A stretch of DNA of 64,000 nucleotides. It comes from Toxorhynchites rutilus septentrionalis (lineage: Eukaryota > Arthropoda > Insecta > Diptera > Culicidae). Below, piece by piece: positions 1-11,949 of the stretch. The notes under the pieces were generated by a model. The model was not told the DNA's origin. It saw nothing but the letters and a program-made list of their open reading frames with translations, and ran no database searches. The position numbers and the translations under genes were made by a program. Positions within the stretch are counted from its first letter, which is position 1. Every line of letters begins with the position of its first letter. The stretch lies in the NCBI RefSeq assembly GCF_029784135.1, contig NC_073745.1, positions 239,168,191-239,232,190 of the forward strand. Reading direction: 5' to 3'.

Positions 1-1472
1 TCCTAGTATTTCTAACAAAACTCATTATAATATCAGATTATTTTCAGACACAATTCTCGTTCAAGATTTTTCAACCACTTGCAAATAATATGTTCCTCCG
101 TTATATGGAATAAATATTTTTTACAGATAATATGATAGAATAAAGACAGCCCTGAATCGGATAATTCCTTCCCCGAGTTCTGCTCTTATCAACACATTCG
201 GCGATACTTTTTTATTGGTACAGATAGAAGAAGATGCGTTTCATCGTGCGTAGAACATATGGAAATTTGATTTTCCGAATTTTCTCTTTTTCCTTCAGAG
301 TTTTCCAAAAATTTTCAATTGTCATGTTTGGTTGGAATATTTTTGGTTGAAATATGTGTAGAGGAACTGGTACAAATTCGGTACCCCATTTGGTGTTTTG
401 GACTTAGCTCTTGGCCAATGCTCGGAATTTTTTCATATTACGTCAGCTTATGAAGGGATCTATTGCGGACATTTCCCCGCAAACCGATTTCAAAAATCTT
501 GATTTGGCTCGGAGCATTGAGTATAGAAGTGGAACAACGGGGTACCAAATTTGTACCAGTTCCTATAATATTTTCATGGGACCCCTTCTCCATTCCAGAG
601 GAGCGATGGGTGTCGTACCATTATAGAAACTTTTCTCATACCCGAAAACCCTCACATCCCAAACTGTGCTTGATAAGTTTTCGAGTTATGCAGAAGTTTG
701 TGTTTCGTTTGTATGGGAGCCCTCCCTTAGAGAGGGGGGTGGAGAGTCTAACCATCATAGAAACATTTATTGCACCCTAAAACCTTCACATGCAAAATTT
801 CATTTCATGGTATCATTTGCTTGTATAATTCTCGAGTAATGCAGAAATTTGTGTTTCATTTGTATGGTAGCCCCCCTTAGAGAGGGGGGTGGAGTGTCTA
901 ACAACCATAGAATTATTTATTGCACCCTTGAACCTCCATATGCCTAATTTGGTTTCGTTTGCTTGATTAATTCTCGAGTAATGCAGAAATTTGTGCTTTA
1001 TTTGTAAGGCAGCCCCCCCCCCTCCTAGCACCCCTAAGAGAGGGAGGAGTGATATCTAACCACCATAGAAACATCTATTGTACCCTAAGGTTTCCATATG
1101 TTTCATTTGGTTTGAATTTCTTGATTAATTCTCGAGTAATGCAAAAATTTGTGTTTCATTTGTATGGCAGCCCCCCCTAAGAGAGAGGGGAGGGTTATTT
1201 AACCACCATACAATCATTTATTGCACCCTAAAAACTCCACACGGCAAATTTCGTTTCATTTGCTTGATTAATTCTCGAGAAATTTAGAATTTTGTGTTTC
1301 ATTTGTATGGCAACCCCCCTTAGAGAGGGGGGAGGGGTCTCAAACTATCAAGAAAACCTTCCCCGGCCCCAAAAACCCCTACATATCAATTTTCATGTCG
1401 ATTGGTTCAATAGTTTCTGAGTCCATAAGAATCAGACAGACAGACATCACTCCATTTTTATATATATATAGA
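1..1472 (+). repeat. mini-me-like repeat, copy A (left end outside window)
   Basis: The block contains about five tandem units of roughly 145 bp. Each has the phrase 'ctcgagtaatgcagaaattt' (near 685, 836, 978, 1136 and 1277), a C-rich run, and 'catagaaacatttattgcac'. It ends with 'agtttctgagtccataagaa', a GACA microsatellite and 'ccatttttatatatatatag'. GACA plus TA tracts around a short conserved core are the hallmark of dipteran mini-me elements, so that is my assignment; a Helitron or RTE-derived family is an alternative. Four or more further copies lie in this window. Short ORFs here are repeat translations, not genes. Confidence 0.7.
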
Positions 1473-2425
1473 TTTTTTATGTTTACTTAAGAAAGAATGA
1501 CAAACAAATGAAGAGAGCGTATTCTTTGGGAAGAAATATCAATTGATTAGAGTTGATTAGAGATTAAAGTTGAGATATTGACAGGTTCTGCATCGCAAAA
1601 TGTTTGTAAAAGTAAGTTCAAAAAGCCTTTCAGAGACAGTTTGCATGTAGTATTTAGAATATAAAAGTTAGAGCAAACAATTGTTTTTTTTTCATGGTGA
1701 CCCTAACGTAACTTAGGGAAAAAACGTTATATCGGTTATTACAAGAGATAGAAAAAATCCTCGTTTTATAAAGTTGTTTACAACAACTGAGGCCACGACA
1801 TTGTAAAATTATGGGCCTGATTCTCGAATACACTACGAATACACTTCACGATGGAAACGGTATGAAACGCATTCGCGATGACAACGGTACGGTGTCGACA
1901 TCTGGATGCGAGATTAGTTTCCCACTAAATTTATTATAATATCAAATTATCTTCAGATGAAATTTTTGTGTGAAATTATTATATCACATGAAGAAAACAA
2001 AGTTTTCCACTTACATTGAATACCAGTTTGATACGAAGAAGTTAATTTTCATTAATGATTTTTCATTTGAAAAGTGCTCATTCTGCCTGAAAACTCATCA
2101 TTATCTTCGACACTTCACTAACTCGTAAAACGTAGTTCAATGGCGTGCCGTTTATTTCGTTTCCACCGTGAAGTGTATTCGAGAATCAGGCCCTATGTTT
2201 ACCTCTATCTATAAAGATAAGAAAGTTAGTTTTTTTTATTTCATCGACAATTTTGGTCACCCTTTTTTTGAGAACATAAAAATGAGCGCGTCACATATGA
2301 TAACAACATGGTCGAAGACAGTTTTTGTCTAGAAAATAACTCTCGAGTTCTAGATGCTAATTTTCACTTAATGCACCTCCTGAACCATTGGCATTGTGCA
2401 ATGGCTTTTGTAAAAAAAAAAAATT
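1473..2425 (-). repeat. Satellite-like dispersed repeat, interrupted by a MITE
   Basis: Sequence 1479-1812 plus 2194-2415 matches 39750-40385 in the same orientation and, inverted, 29475-29680 plus 35405-36075. Shared phrases are 'gacagtttgcatgta', 'gtgaccctaacg' and 'gaagacagtttttgtct'. The 381-bp insertion 1813-2193 breaks it; joining the flanks restores continuity with the other copies. No coding frame is seen. Confidence 0.75.
1813..2193. mobile_element. 381-bp MITE with terminal inverted repeats
   Basis: The element begins 'gggcctgattctcgaataca' and ends with its inverse. Inverted homology continues to about 45 bp, except that the left arm has an extra 12-bp direct duplication ('tacgaatacact'). 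The flanks read 'ttat' and 'tatg', consistent with a 3-bp target duplication TAT. The pre-insertion sequence matches intact copies of the host satellite. No transposase is encoded; the superfamily is unassigned. Confidence 0.85.
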
Positions 2426-3119
2426 AAATCAGTTTGGTTAATACAAATAAGAAAGAAAGGAAACTGCAGACGCTTTGCATATCAAACATTCAGAGAGAAA
2501 ATATATATTTCAGCTTTAAAGATTTATTATTTTTTCTGCTGCTGAATTTTATGAATTTTGGAATACGAATTCATTTATTTAATGGAAATATTTCTTTATT
2601 ACGAAAAGGCATATCTTCTAAAATGTTTGATATATGATTTAGGAAAAGACGGGTGTTTTCGAAGACATAGCGTAGAAGAAGACATCCGACATCTGTTTAA
2701 TATTTTTGTATGTCTGAAATTCGAATGCGAAAAAAATCCTTGATGCAATTCGACAAAAACATATTCCCATATCTTAATTCTCGGAGAGTTTTTGAAACAC
2801 GCGTTTACACACGTTAGACATGGAATCCGTCAGTAGAAAGATTTGAAATAATAATTTTCGGTCCAAACTTCCAAACAAATTTATTATTCATTTCAACATT
2901 TCAGTAGCACTAGAGTTAGATGCTCGATTTGTCTCTCTCGTTGAATCATCAGATGGATACATCATTTTTGAGACCATTGCATGAAAATTTACATACAACA
3001 TAAACGGTAGAAGTTGATAAGTTCCAATATAGCAGGATTTCATATTAATATGGAGAAAACAGCTAAAAAATTCCCAGAAATCTCGAAGCTCGAGTGGATT
3101 ATCGCTTGATTAAGTTGTC
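2426..3119. other. AT-rich stretch, no gene seen
   Basis: I see only short spurious ORFs and no clear repeat ends, RNA gene or splice-bounded coding segment here. Confidence 0.6.
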
Positions 3120-4300
3120 CTAAATGACAGACTTTACGCCGGTAACTGTGCTAACCAGAAATCCGTCCGTTGCAATCACCGTTGACCATCTGCAGCTACC
3201 GCGCATTTCCCATCACGACCGCCGAGTCGGCGGGTGAAAGTTTTATGACCTCTCTGGCACAGTTGTCAACGGTGACAGCAATGATCTGGCAGCAATCATA
3301 TTAATACCCATTAAAATTGAACCCTTTCCATCGCACAGCACAGCTCCACACGACGTCCGTCTTATCACAATTGTTTCCATTCGTCCATCACGAGTGTCAT
3401 AAACAAAGGCGCAGAGACGCGTAGCATCATCTTCTCCTGCATCTGATGTTTTAAACATCATTGCCATAATCTGTACGGTGTATCTTCCTCCCAAAGTGCA
3501 GCACCAGCAGCGCTCCAACTTGATTGATGTAGACTCTTCCATTTATGATATTTTGTAATTCCTCGCTTTGTCTTTTATCGCATTCTCTTCCGTGGAATTA
3601 GATGCTGATGCTGCGGCGGCGCGAGACGACGGGACACAAAGTGCTCGTAAGCTGTCGTGTTCGTTTCGCGCTCTATGTTCTGTCAATCTTCCGGCGGGCG
3701 GCGGTTCCTTAAACGATCGCGCTCGCACACAATACAATGGCACTGCGCTTCTGCACAATCGATGGGACCCCTTTACAAGGAAGTCGCTCCCAATCCGCTA
3801 TCCCGGAACGGAACAATGCGGTCGCGAATTGTGCCTCTCGGAGAGTTTCCCGAACGCGTCTCGGAACGACATGAGTTGTGTGTTCGACGGGTAGAAAGAG
3901 CACAACATTAGCGTAGCAAATTAATCCAATCAGTGGTGGAATCGTCAAATCCGCTGTTGTTAGATTTTTTTTTGTAATTCGGTTTGTGCTATCTCACGGT
4001 CGGACTTTCAGCGCTTTTTACAGTGGCTTGTTCCGCGTAATCTGCAACATATGCTCTCGGAACGGTTTGGCGTGGTCGTAAAAATGTGTTCGCAAATGTT
4101 AGGATGGGATCGCGTGGGGGGGTCAGCTGCGCACTTAATTGGATCATCAACTGTCGAGCGGGCGATTGGTTGGTGAATTTCGGTTAAGGTCACCGTATTG
4201 TTATCGGCGATAATCAATATTTGGTAAGCTCCTTTAACGATACTCTTTCGGACCGATTGTTTCATATTGAAAAGTTACACAACTACTATAGGGGAAGATT
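3120..4300. other. Non-repetitive, GC-richer segment of unknown role
   Basis: Base composition shifts to clearly higher GC (for example the C/G-dense stretch 3610-3870), and I find no related copy elsewhere in the window. ORFs on both strands (such as 3568-3894 +) overlap each other antiparallel and show no domain, so I do not call coding sequence. It may be a regulatory region or non-coding exon of the RhoGEF gene or of another gene; nothing in the sequence decides this. Confidence 0.4.
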
Positions 4301-4872
4301 TACTCAAATGTGCAAAATAATAATTCAATTGGCTTACAACGTTTAGAATTTATAATGAATTATGAATCGATAAATTATAATTCGTTTGCATACTGGTTAG
4401 ACAACATTGTCATTATATTAGATACTAGCTGACTCGGCAAACTTCGTCTCGCCCAAAATGTATTGTTCGTTATCACATCCACGTTTTATTATTAAACGCA
4501 CGTTCATGGGTCCAATAGCAAAACTGTTCATTGATTGATCTTCTAATCTACCCTTCAAAATTACCTTTTACTATAAAATTCATAACATAAATAAATAACA
4601 AATAACATGTTTCTCCGTTACATGGAATAAATGTTTGATACAGAAAATATGATACAATAAAGACAGCCCTAAATCGGACAATTCCTTTCTCGAGTTTTGC
4701 TCTTATCAACACATTCGGCGATCCATTTTTATTTATATAGATAAAAGAAGATATAGGATTGCGTTCTATCACATTAAAATCCATTTCCACTTTCGAACGA
4801 AGATCAATTTCGTTAGTGCAAACATTAAATGGACTAATAACGCTTGTCAATATGTAATTGTAGAACATATGC

Positions 4873-7529
4873 TACCGTTTTGTCTCATATTCCGAACAGT
4901 CTCAAATTCCGAACACTTCATTTTTAAATGTAAATTTACTATGCTTCAATGTTATAAATAATTGAATAATAAAAGCCCAGACATTCTTTGGGGTATTGGC
5001 TAGATTTTACCATCATTCACAGGTATCGTACAGCCTGTGATTTATAATATTAAACATTTGCAAAAAAGTGACAGTCAAAACCAAAGATAAAATGTTAGCG
5101 TTAGCAAATTCCGTAAAAACGAGCATCGTTAATTTTTAAATTTTTGTACTTGTTTCAACTATTTTGTTTGTCTTTTTCATGTTAAGTGCTAGAAAAGGTA
5201 TCTCTATATATAAAAATGGATTTCTGTCTGTCTGTCTGTCTGTCTGATTCTTATGGACTCGGAAACTACTGAACCGATCAACATGAAAATTGGTATGTAG
5301 AAGTTTTTGGGGCCGGGGAAGGTTTTCGTGATAGTTTGAGACCCCTCTCCCCTCTCTAAGGGGGAGCTGCCATACAAATGAAACACAAATTTCTGCATTA
5401 CTCGAGAATTAATCAACTGTGTAGATTTTATGGTGCAATAAATGTTTTTACGGTGGTTAGATACTCCCCCCCCTCTCTTAGGGGGGGCGTCCATATAAAT
5501 GAAACACAAATTTCTGCATTACACGAGAATTAATCAAACAATTGAAACCAAATTAGGCACATTGAGGTTTTAGGGTGCAATAAATGTTTCTATGGTGATT
5601 ATACTCTCCACTCTCCTATTTAAGGGGGAGGGGGGTGGCGGCTGCCATACAAATGAAACACAAATTACAGGCGGCACACGAACACAAACCTTTGCATAAC
5701 TCGAGAACTAATCAAGCACAATTTGGGGTGTGAGGCGTTTTGAGTATGAGAAATGTTTCTATAATGGTATGACATCTCCCTCCTCAGGAATGGAGAGGGG
5801 GTCCCATAAAAATATTACACATATTTCAACCAAAACTATTCCAACCAAACATGACAATTGATAATTTTCGGAAAACTCTGAAGGAAAAAGTGAAAATTCG
5901 GAAAATTAAATTCCCATAAGTTCTACAATTACATAGTGATAAGTGCTGTTAGTCCATTTGATGTTTGCGCTAGCGAAATTGATTTTTGTTTGAAACTGGA
6001 AATGGATTTTAATGTGTGAAACGCACTCCTATTTCTTCTTCTAACTATACCAATAAAAAAGTATCGCCGAATGTGTTGATAAAAGCAGAACTCGAGGAAG
6101 GAATTCCGATTTAGGGCTGTCTTTATTCTATCATATTTTCTGTATAAAACATTTATTCCATGTCACGGAGAAACATGTTAGTTGCAAGTGGTTGAAAAAT
6201 CTTGAACGAGAATTGTGTCTCAACAATAATCTGATATTATAATGATGAGTTTTGGTAGAAATACTAGGAATTTTATAGTTAAAGGTAAATTCAACGGGGT
6301 CGATTAGAAGATCAATCAATGAACAGTTCTGCGATTGGAGCCATGAACTTGCTCATAGTAAGAAAACGTGAATTTTATTGATAACAAAAAACAAATTTTG
6401 GGCGGGACGAAGTTTGCCGGGTCAGCTAGTCTACAATAAATGGATGAAAACAATGATATTTTATGCAGAAATACTCATTAAAATTAGTATTGATGTAGTG
6501 TTTGGAATTTGAATCAAGTTCTGACAAATGATTTAAATTCCGAACACTCCATTTTAAATGTAAATTTACTGAACTTCAGTGTTATAACACTAATTGAATA
6601 ATGCAAGCCTTAACATTCTTTGGGTTATAGGCCTCATTTTAACATCATTTACAGGTATCGATGCAGCCTATAATTTATAATATCAAGCATTTGCAATAAA
6701 AGTGACAATCAAAAGCAACGATAAAATGTTAGCAAATTTCGTAAAAAACAAGCATCGTTAATTTTTCAGTTCTTGTAGTTTTTTCAACTATTTTGTTTGT
6801 TGTTTTCATATTAAATTCAAGAAATGGTAAGAATCTACAATAAATGGATGAAATAAAATGATATTTTATATAGAAATCTTCATCAAAGTAAGTGTTCGGA
6901 ATATGAATGAAGTTCCCGCCCATGAATTGAATTGCGAACACTTCATTTTTAAATATGAATTTACTGCACTTTAATGTTATAAATAATTTAATATTCGAAA
7001 CCCTGACATTCCTTAGGTTATAGACTTCATTTTAACGTCATTTATAGGTATCGATACAGATATAGCGCCCTTGATCCCGAAACCATGTAAACCATAAGAA
7101 ACAAATACAATCAATTATTACCAAAGCAAAATCCTTTTTTTTTTTGCGAGCATAATATTTTTCCAAAAAAATACTAGCTAATTGACTTTAATTTGATATA
7201 TCGATCATATGAATAGGTCCAGTAGTTTAAAAGCTATGATTTTTTTTTAATGCATTTTTGCTGTTCGGAATTTGAGACAAAAGTGTTCGGAATATGAGTC
7301 AGTGACAAAAATTGGGTTCGGAATTTGACACAAATATGGTTAGTGTAATTCTCAGTTTTTCACCATGAAAACATATTTGTAAATCAATTTTTTTGTAGTC
7401 AAATGAAAAAGAAGGCTCTATTGTATCCAAAAATCAAATTAATTTCGCGAAAAACTACCATTTTGAGTAATGAGACACTGTTTAAATGCCATCAAAGCTT
7501 AAGTGTTCGGAATTTGAGACAAAACGGTA
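4873..7529. mobile_element. TIR element built of ~400-bp tandem units
   Basis: Ends are 26-bp inverted repeats with one mismatch, beginning 'taccgttttgtctca', at 4873-4898 and 7504-7529. Inside are tandem units of about 400 bp, each with 'ccgaacacttcattttaaat' (near 4912, 6537 and 6936). The first unit is split by mini-me-like copy C; without that insert it is about 395 bp. The net length without the insert is about 1.43 kb. No transposase ORF is visible, so it is non-autonomous. It sits inside mini-me-like copy B. Confidence 0.75.
5203..6432 (-). repeat. mini-me-like repeat, copy C (complete)
   Basis: Read on the minus strand, it starts 'ctagctgacccggcaaactt' at 6432, carries the C-rich tandem units (5330-5830), and ends in a GTCT/GACA microsatellite and 'ccatttttatatatagag' at 5203. 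About 1.23 kb, apparently end to end. It interrupts one 400-bp unit of the surrounding TIR element, making it the youngest layer of this nest. Confidence 0.75.
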
Positions 7530-7905
7530 ATTGAGTTTTTCGAATTTTTCCATTTTTTTTTCAAAGTTTTCCGAAAATTTTCAATTGTCATGTTTGGTTG
7601 AAATATGTGTATTATTTTTATGGGACCCCCTCTACATTCCAGACGAGAGAGGGGTGTCATACCATCATAGAAACATTTCTCGTACCCAAAAACCCTCACA
7701 TCCCAAATTTGGCTCAATTTGCTTGATTTTTTCTCGAGTTATGCAGACGTTTGTGTTTTATTTGTATGGCAGCCTCCCCTTAGAGTGAGGGGAGAAGTGT
7801 CTATTCACCATAGAAACATTTATTGCACCCTAACACCTTCACATGCTAACTTTGGTTCTGTTTGTTTGATTAGTTCTTCAGTTATGCAGATATTTATGCT
7901 TCGTT

Positions 7906-8589
7906 AGTTTGACGTTAATTTAATATGTCGATCATCTGAATCGGTTTAGTAGTTCAAAAGTTATGAGTTTTAGGACAAGTCATTTTTGGAAAAAAGAGGA
8001 AAAAGTTGATTTTTCGGACAACCCTAAAATGGAAATGGTCGCCCTACTGAAAAAATAAAAAAATAATGGTCTAATGTTTCGCGATAAAGAACAAACCCAC
8101 CACTTTTCACGAAAATCTGAAAACCTCTATATCGGTTTGGCATGGAATAGCTGATTTCGGGTTAATATTGAGGAAAAATCCAAAAGGGGGGATTTCGGGT
8201 GAAAAACTCAAGTGCTGAATGATAAAAGATACATTGAGCAACACTTTCATTAAAAAAGCTTTGCGGGTAAATGCGGGACACGTTTTATAAGTCCATCCGA
8301 AGCAAAATTAAACTTCCAAAATAGTACTTACTTTGTGTGGAGTGAAAACATACCAACCGAATTTTGAAACTGACAACAAATGCACATTCTCCGTTAAAAA
8401 TGCTTCAAGAACCATAATGAGCCAAAAATAGTCCTTTAAAAAAGTTAACCAAAACGCATGTTAAAAAAACACACGCGAAATGGTGGTACCAGCGAACATG
8501 CGAGACTGGTATCTTATCGCGTTGCCAAAGCAATGATGCACGCGCGGAATGGAGTGAAACACGTAATCCTACCCCCAAACTAGCGTTGG
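7906..8589. repeat. AT-rich repeat remnants
   Basis: It contains the recurrent phrase 'atatgtcgatcatctgaatc' followed by 'gttcaaaagttatga'. Related phrases appear near 7190, 10350, 11310 and 11580. No ORF of note and no gene signal. Confidence 0.5.
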
Positions 8590-9055
8590 CAGAAAACGTT
8601 TCATCTTTGGCAGAAATGATGCCATTTAGTGTGCTGGAGAGTCAAATGCGCAAATAATGAGCTGTTTTAAAAGCTTTAAAATGGTTTGTATGTATGCGAG
8701 CGGACATCTCTTTCTGTTTTCTTTTCTCATTTCATTTGGGATTTTGCCAAAAAAATAAGTCCATGCGACGTCAATGGGGATCGAACAAAGGCCGGCTGGA
8801 ATGCAAAGCTATTTTACACGACCACGCTATCCACATGAATAATGATGCTTCAACAGTTGTTCAGCAAATACGTGATAATATTACACCTGATTATAAAATT
8901 AAGTTGGGAAGTGTTTTCTAAGAGTAAAAAAGGAGCGCATGAAGGAGAACACTATCTATCTCGGTCTGGGTCGTGTATGTGGCAAAGTTTGCGGAAAGCT
9001 TATTTGTCTTTTGTTTCGCCCGCTCGTATTAACCCCTTGCCGTATGATTTAATTT
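8590..9055 (-). repeat. tRNA-like SINE-type repeat, copy 1
   Basis: Matches 59160-59650 in inverted orientation over about 470 bp. On the minus strand it carries a pol III B-box-like 'gttcgatcc' (8778-8786) and, upstream, an A-box-like 'tagcgtggtcgtg'. The tRNA-like part is internal rather than at one end, so this may be a SINE with flanking sequence or a composite. A short + frame near 8938-9033 recurs in the other copy, but changes between copies are replacements, so I do not call it a gene. Confidence 0.55.
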
Positions 9056-10030
9056 CGAGCAACAGGGCCCAAACACGAGCACAGCGAGTCGCTTGGATAC
9101 TCTGCTGAGTGTGTGTATCTTACTTACGATCGTAGCAGACCCGCATCATCACACGCCTGAAGCATGTATACATTTCACATCGATAGACGACGAGTGAGGT
9201 TCGATTTTGTACGTTCTGGCACGTCTAATCGCCACGAGTGTGGTTCGACGTTATACGTGAAGGTGGTTATCTTATATTGTTGTACCATGTATATTATACA
9301 AATGCTTACCAGTATTTGTGAGTCATGACATTTTCTGTTATGTTGTGTCTCATTTAACGTCATAAATCGGGATGACAAAACATCAAAATCTAAAAATCAA
9401 TTTTGGGTGTAGATACCTTGAACATCCTAGAATAAGGGACTGTAGGATTTTTTTGCTTCTATGTAACTTCATTTTTTGGGTTTTGGCCGCCTGAATTTTC
9501 TCGGAGACCACGTGTGGGACCACCATCATTCGTCAAACTTCGCTAAATTGAAAGGATATTCTTAAAGAATATATATAAGAAAATATCAGAGGGGGCTATT
9601 TTAAGTTACAGAAGTTTCTAATATTAAATTCAATTTTTGAGTTGCATTTTTAACAGTGTATTTAAAGTTATATTTGAACTAAATAGCTCATTATTTTCTG
9701 ACAACTTTGCTGTACATCATATTTTAATATGGCATCTAGATTTCCAGTTATGTTTTTTTTTTGTAAAAATACTTCTGGATGCGCCTTTATTAAAAATCAG
9801 CTGTAGTTTAGGTAGCATCCACTATGTATAAAAAAGTTTCAAAAAACCCGGCAAGGTCGCGTCAAAATCGGCTGATCTGGCGTGGAATTGCTCCAAATGT
9901 GCTATATATTTTTGATTTTTTTTCTTAGAAGCTGAGATTTTTTTTACACATCCAAAATTAAGAGATATGCTTTTTGTCGTTCTAAAGTTATGATTTTTCA
10001 AAGTTTTAACCATCAATTAACTAAAGTGAT
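9056..10030. other. AT-rich stretch, no gene seen
   Basis: No supported gene. 'ttaaccccttgccgtatg' at 9035 resembles a TTAA-flanked piggyBac-type MITE end, but I could not find a matching partner end. Confidence 0.5.
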
Positions 10031-10034
10031 GAAG

Positions 10035-10310
10035 TTCTATAAATAACTCAACAATGGATCAACGACTGTCTCCGCTGTCCAGTCTTAACTGGATAATGGA
10101 AGAACAGATAGAAAACTCTTACGCCTAAATGGCTACTGTGTAAATGTGTACCATTTGCAATGGTATAGAAGGGAATACTCTAACGCCGAAAAATGGCAAC
10201 TGTGTAATGTGCTAATTATAGATATGATAAATATGTGACATGTACACGATTAAAATTCGGCTCTGTTACAGCTAAAAATGCTAATGAGCCTAAATAAACA
10301 AAAAGGGGGA
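10035..10310 (+). mobile_element. 5'-truncated SINE (same family as 40461-40936)
   Basis: Matches the 3' two thirds of the SINE at 40461-40936, in opposite orientation, including 'aaaactcttacgcctaaatg', 'cgccgaaaaatggcaactgt' and the terminal hairpin GGCTC...GAGCC (10259-10290) followed by 'taaataaac'. The tRNA-related head is missing, as expected from incomplete reverse transcription. Confidence 0.8.
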
Positions 10311-10496
10311 AAAAAACTAAAGTGATTTTTTTCTCCTTTTTTTCAAAAAATAACTTTTGAACCACTGGACCGATTCAGATTATGGACATATCAAAAGTAA
10401 GCCAATGAGCTAGTCTTCTTTGGAAAAATTAAAAAACGGATTTATCGATTGTAATTGTTTTAGTTTCTTACATAGTTAAAGATAGAGAGCACTATA

Positions 10497-11083
10497 CGAG
10501 GTATGGCTATTAAATAACAAGACTGCGCGACTGGAGGGCGCCCTAGAGGGGTGGGGGGAAAACGAATAGTGCGTTCAGTAGCTTGAGGTGTCTACTATAA
10601 ACGTATGAAAACACATTTTTGTCATTATAATAGTTTGCGAGCAGCAGTGGTTTGAATGGAACGTGGTTCATAGTGCGCGTCGGAAATCATGTGTGACGAA
10701 AAACACGAACAACAACGCACTTGCCCATAACGCGCTGTCGATGAAGCAATTTTTAGCCGATAAGGGCATACCAGTACTCATGTCCCCTTACTCGCCAGAT
10801 CTAGCCACATGCGACATTTTTCTATTCCCCAAGATCAAATCCGTGTTGAAAGGTACCCGATTTCAGTCCGTAGAAGGGGCTAAGGAAAAAACGACTTTTG
10901 CGGCTTTTGAACGCCATCACAAAAGAAGAGTTTCAGCACTGCTTCGAACAATGGAAAAAACGTATGGAAAGGTGTGTGAGGAGCCAAAGGGAGTATATTG
11001 AAGGGGAGCATATCGTTGTACCGTAATTTTCAAAGTATAACCATTTTTCGTAACCAATCTCGTTATTTAGTAGCCATACCTCG
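10497..11083 (+). mobile_element. Internally deleted mariner with relic transposase
   Basis: Terminal inverted repeats begin 'cgaggtatggctattaaata' at 10497 and end at 11083 (one mismatch in the first 20), both flanked by TA. At 587 bp it is about half a normal mariner (about 1.3 kb). The internal frame 10663-11001 keeps the C-terminal half of a transposase: 'NALSMKQFLADKGIPVL' and 'SPDLATCDIFLFPK', the latter carrying the last D of the DD34D triad. The first D, the HTH domain and the start codon are gone. Homopolymer frameshifts follow 'KEKTTFAAFE'. Confidence 0.85.
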
Positions 11084-11949
11084 TATATTTTTTATATTTT
11101 TTTTTCTAGAAAGCTGAAGATTTTTAACATAACATAACCAAAAATAAGCGATGTATTTTTCTCCGTTCTTGAATTATGATTTTTTTTAAATTAACTTGTT
11201 TAAATCCTCGCTCAATACTCCTATGCGAATTGACTAGATCTATGCGACTAGGATCCTATTTCCTTGCCTGTGTAATATTTTTTCTAAAAGAAATAGCTCA
11301 TTGGTTTCAAATTGATATGTCGATTATCTGAATCGGGCCAGTTTTTAACAAGTTATGAATTTTTGAAAAACTCAGTTTTGGAAAGAAAGGCAAACAATTA
11401 TTTTTCGGACCATCGGTTTACTTTGAAACATTATAACTTTAAATCGACAAATTTTTGGATATGGTATGCAAAAAAAACTCAGTTTTCATGAAAAAATATG
11501 AAAAATATAAAATCGAAACCCAAAATTTTAGCAAGAGTAATATTTTCCCAAGAAAGACTAGCTAATTGGCTTTAGTTTGATATGTCGATCATCCAAATCG
11601 GTCCAGTAGTTGAATTTTTGTAGTTTATGAATTTAAAAAAAAGTAATTTTTGTGGAAAAGAGGGGAAAACGCTAACATTCAGTCGCATTAATCGCTGTCC
11701 ATAACTTCAAATCCAGGGTGAAACGCGATGATATGCGCTTGTCTATTTTTGCATCACACGCACACACTGTTGTTGGTTTCATGCGGTTTAAACATAGAGC
11801 GCAACAAAAATAGAATCACCGGTGACCGTCTATATGTCAAGTTCGCCGCGATGGCTGTTATAGCTATAACACCAAGAAGAAGAAGAACAATAACGCTCGA
11901 TCTTGTCGTATTATTCTCTTGAAGGAAACAATGAATCATGACTGAATTA
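11084..11949. repeat. AT-rich repeat remnants, no gene
   Basis: Holds several copies of 'tgatatgtcgatcat' with 'cggtccagtagtt' and long A/T runs. The minus-strand ORF 11754-12098 is low-complexity and overlaps a recognisable repeat, so it is not called. Confidence 0.5.

Larger units (their letters stand above)
4431..7905 (+). repeat. mini-me-like repeat, copy B, split by a TIR element
   Basis: The left part, 4431-4871, starts 'ctagctgactcggcaaactt' and runs to 'tagaacatatg'. The right part, 7530-7905, resumes with 'ttttcgaatttttcc' and the C-rich tandem units. Placed end to end they follow the order of copies A and C. Between them lies the TIR element 4873-7529, so copy B is the older host. 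The right end is lost after about 7905. Confidence 0.7.

Noticed and set aside
660..1320. CRISPR-like array of regularly spaced repeats
   Set aside because: Units are imperfect, tandem and without unique spacers, and occur in several mini-me-like copies in a eukaryotic genome.
3568..3894. 108-codon + ORF in the GC-rich block
   Set aside because: Stop-poor because of GC content; antiparallel ORFs of similar length exist and no domain is seen.
8938..9033. Short + frame with IYLGLGRVCGKVCGKL, recurring at 59279-59180 on the minus strand
   Set aside because: Both copies lie in the same repeat and differ by amino-acid replacements, with no homology to a known protein; repeat similarity explains it.
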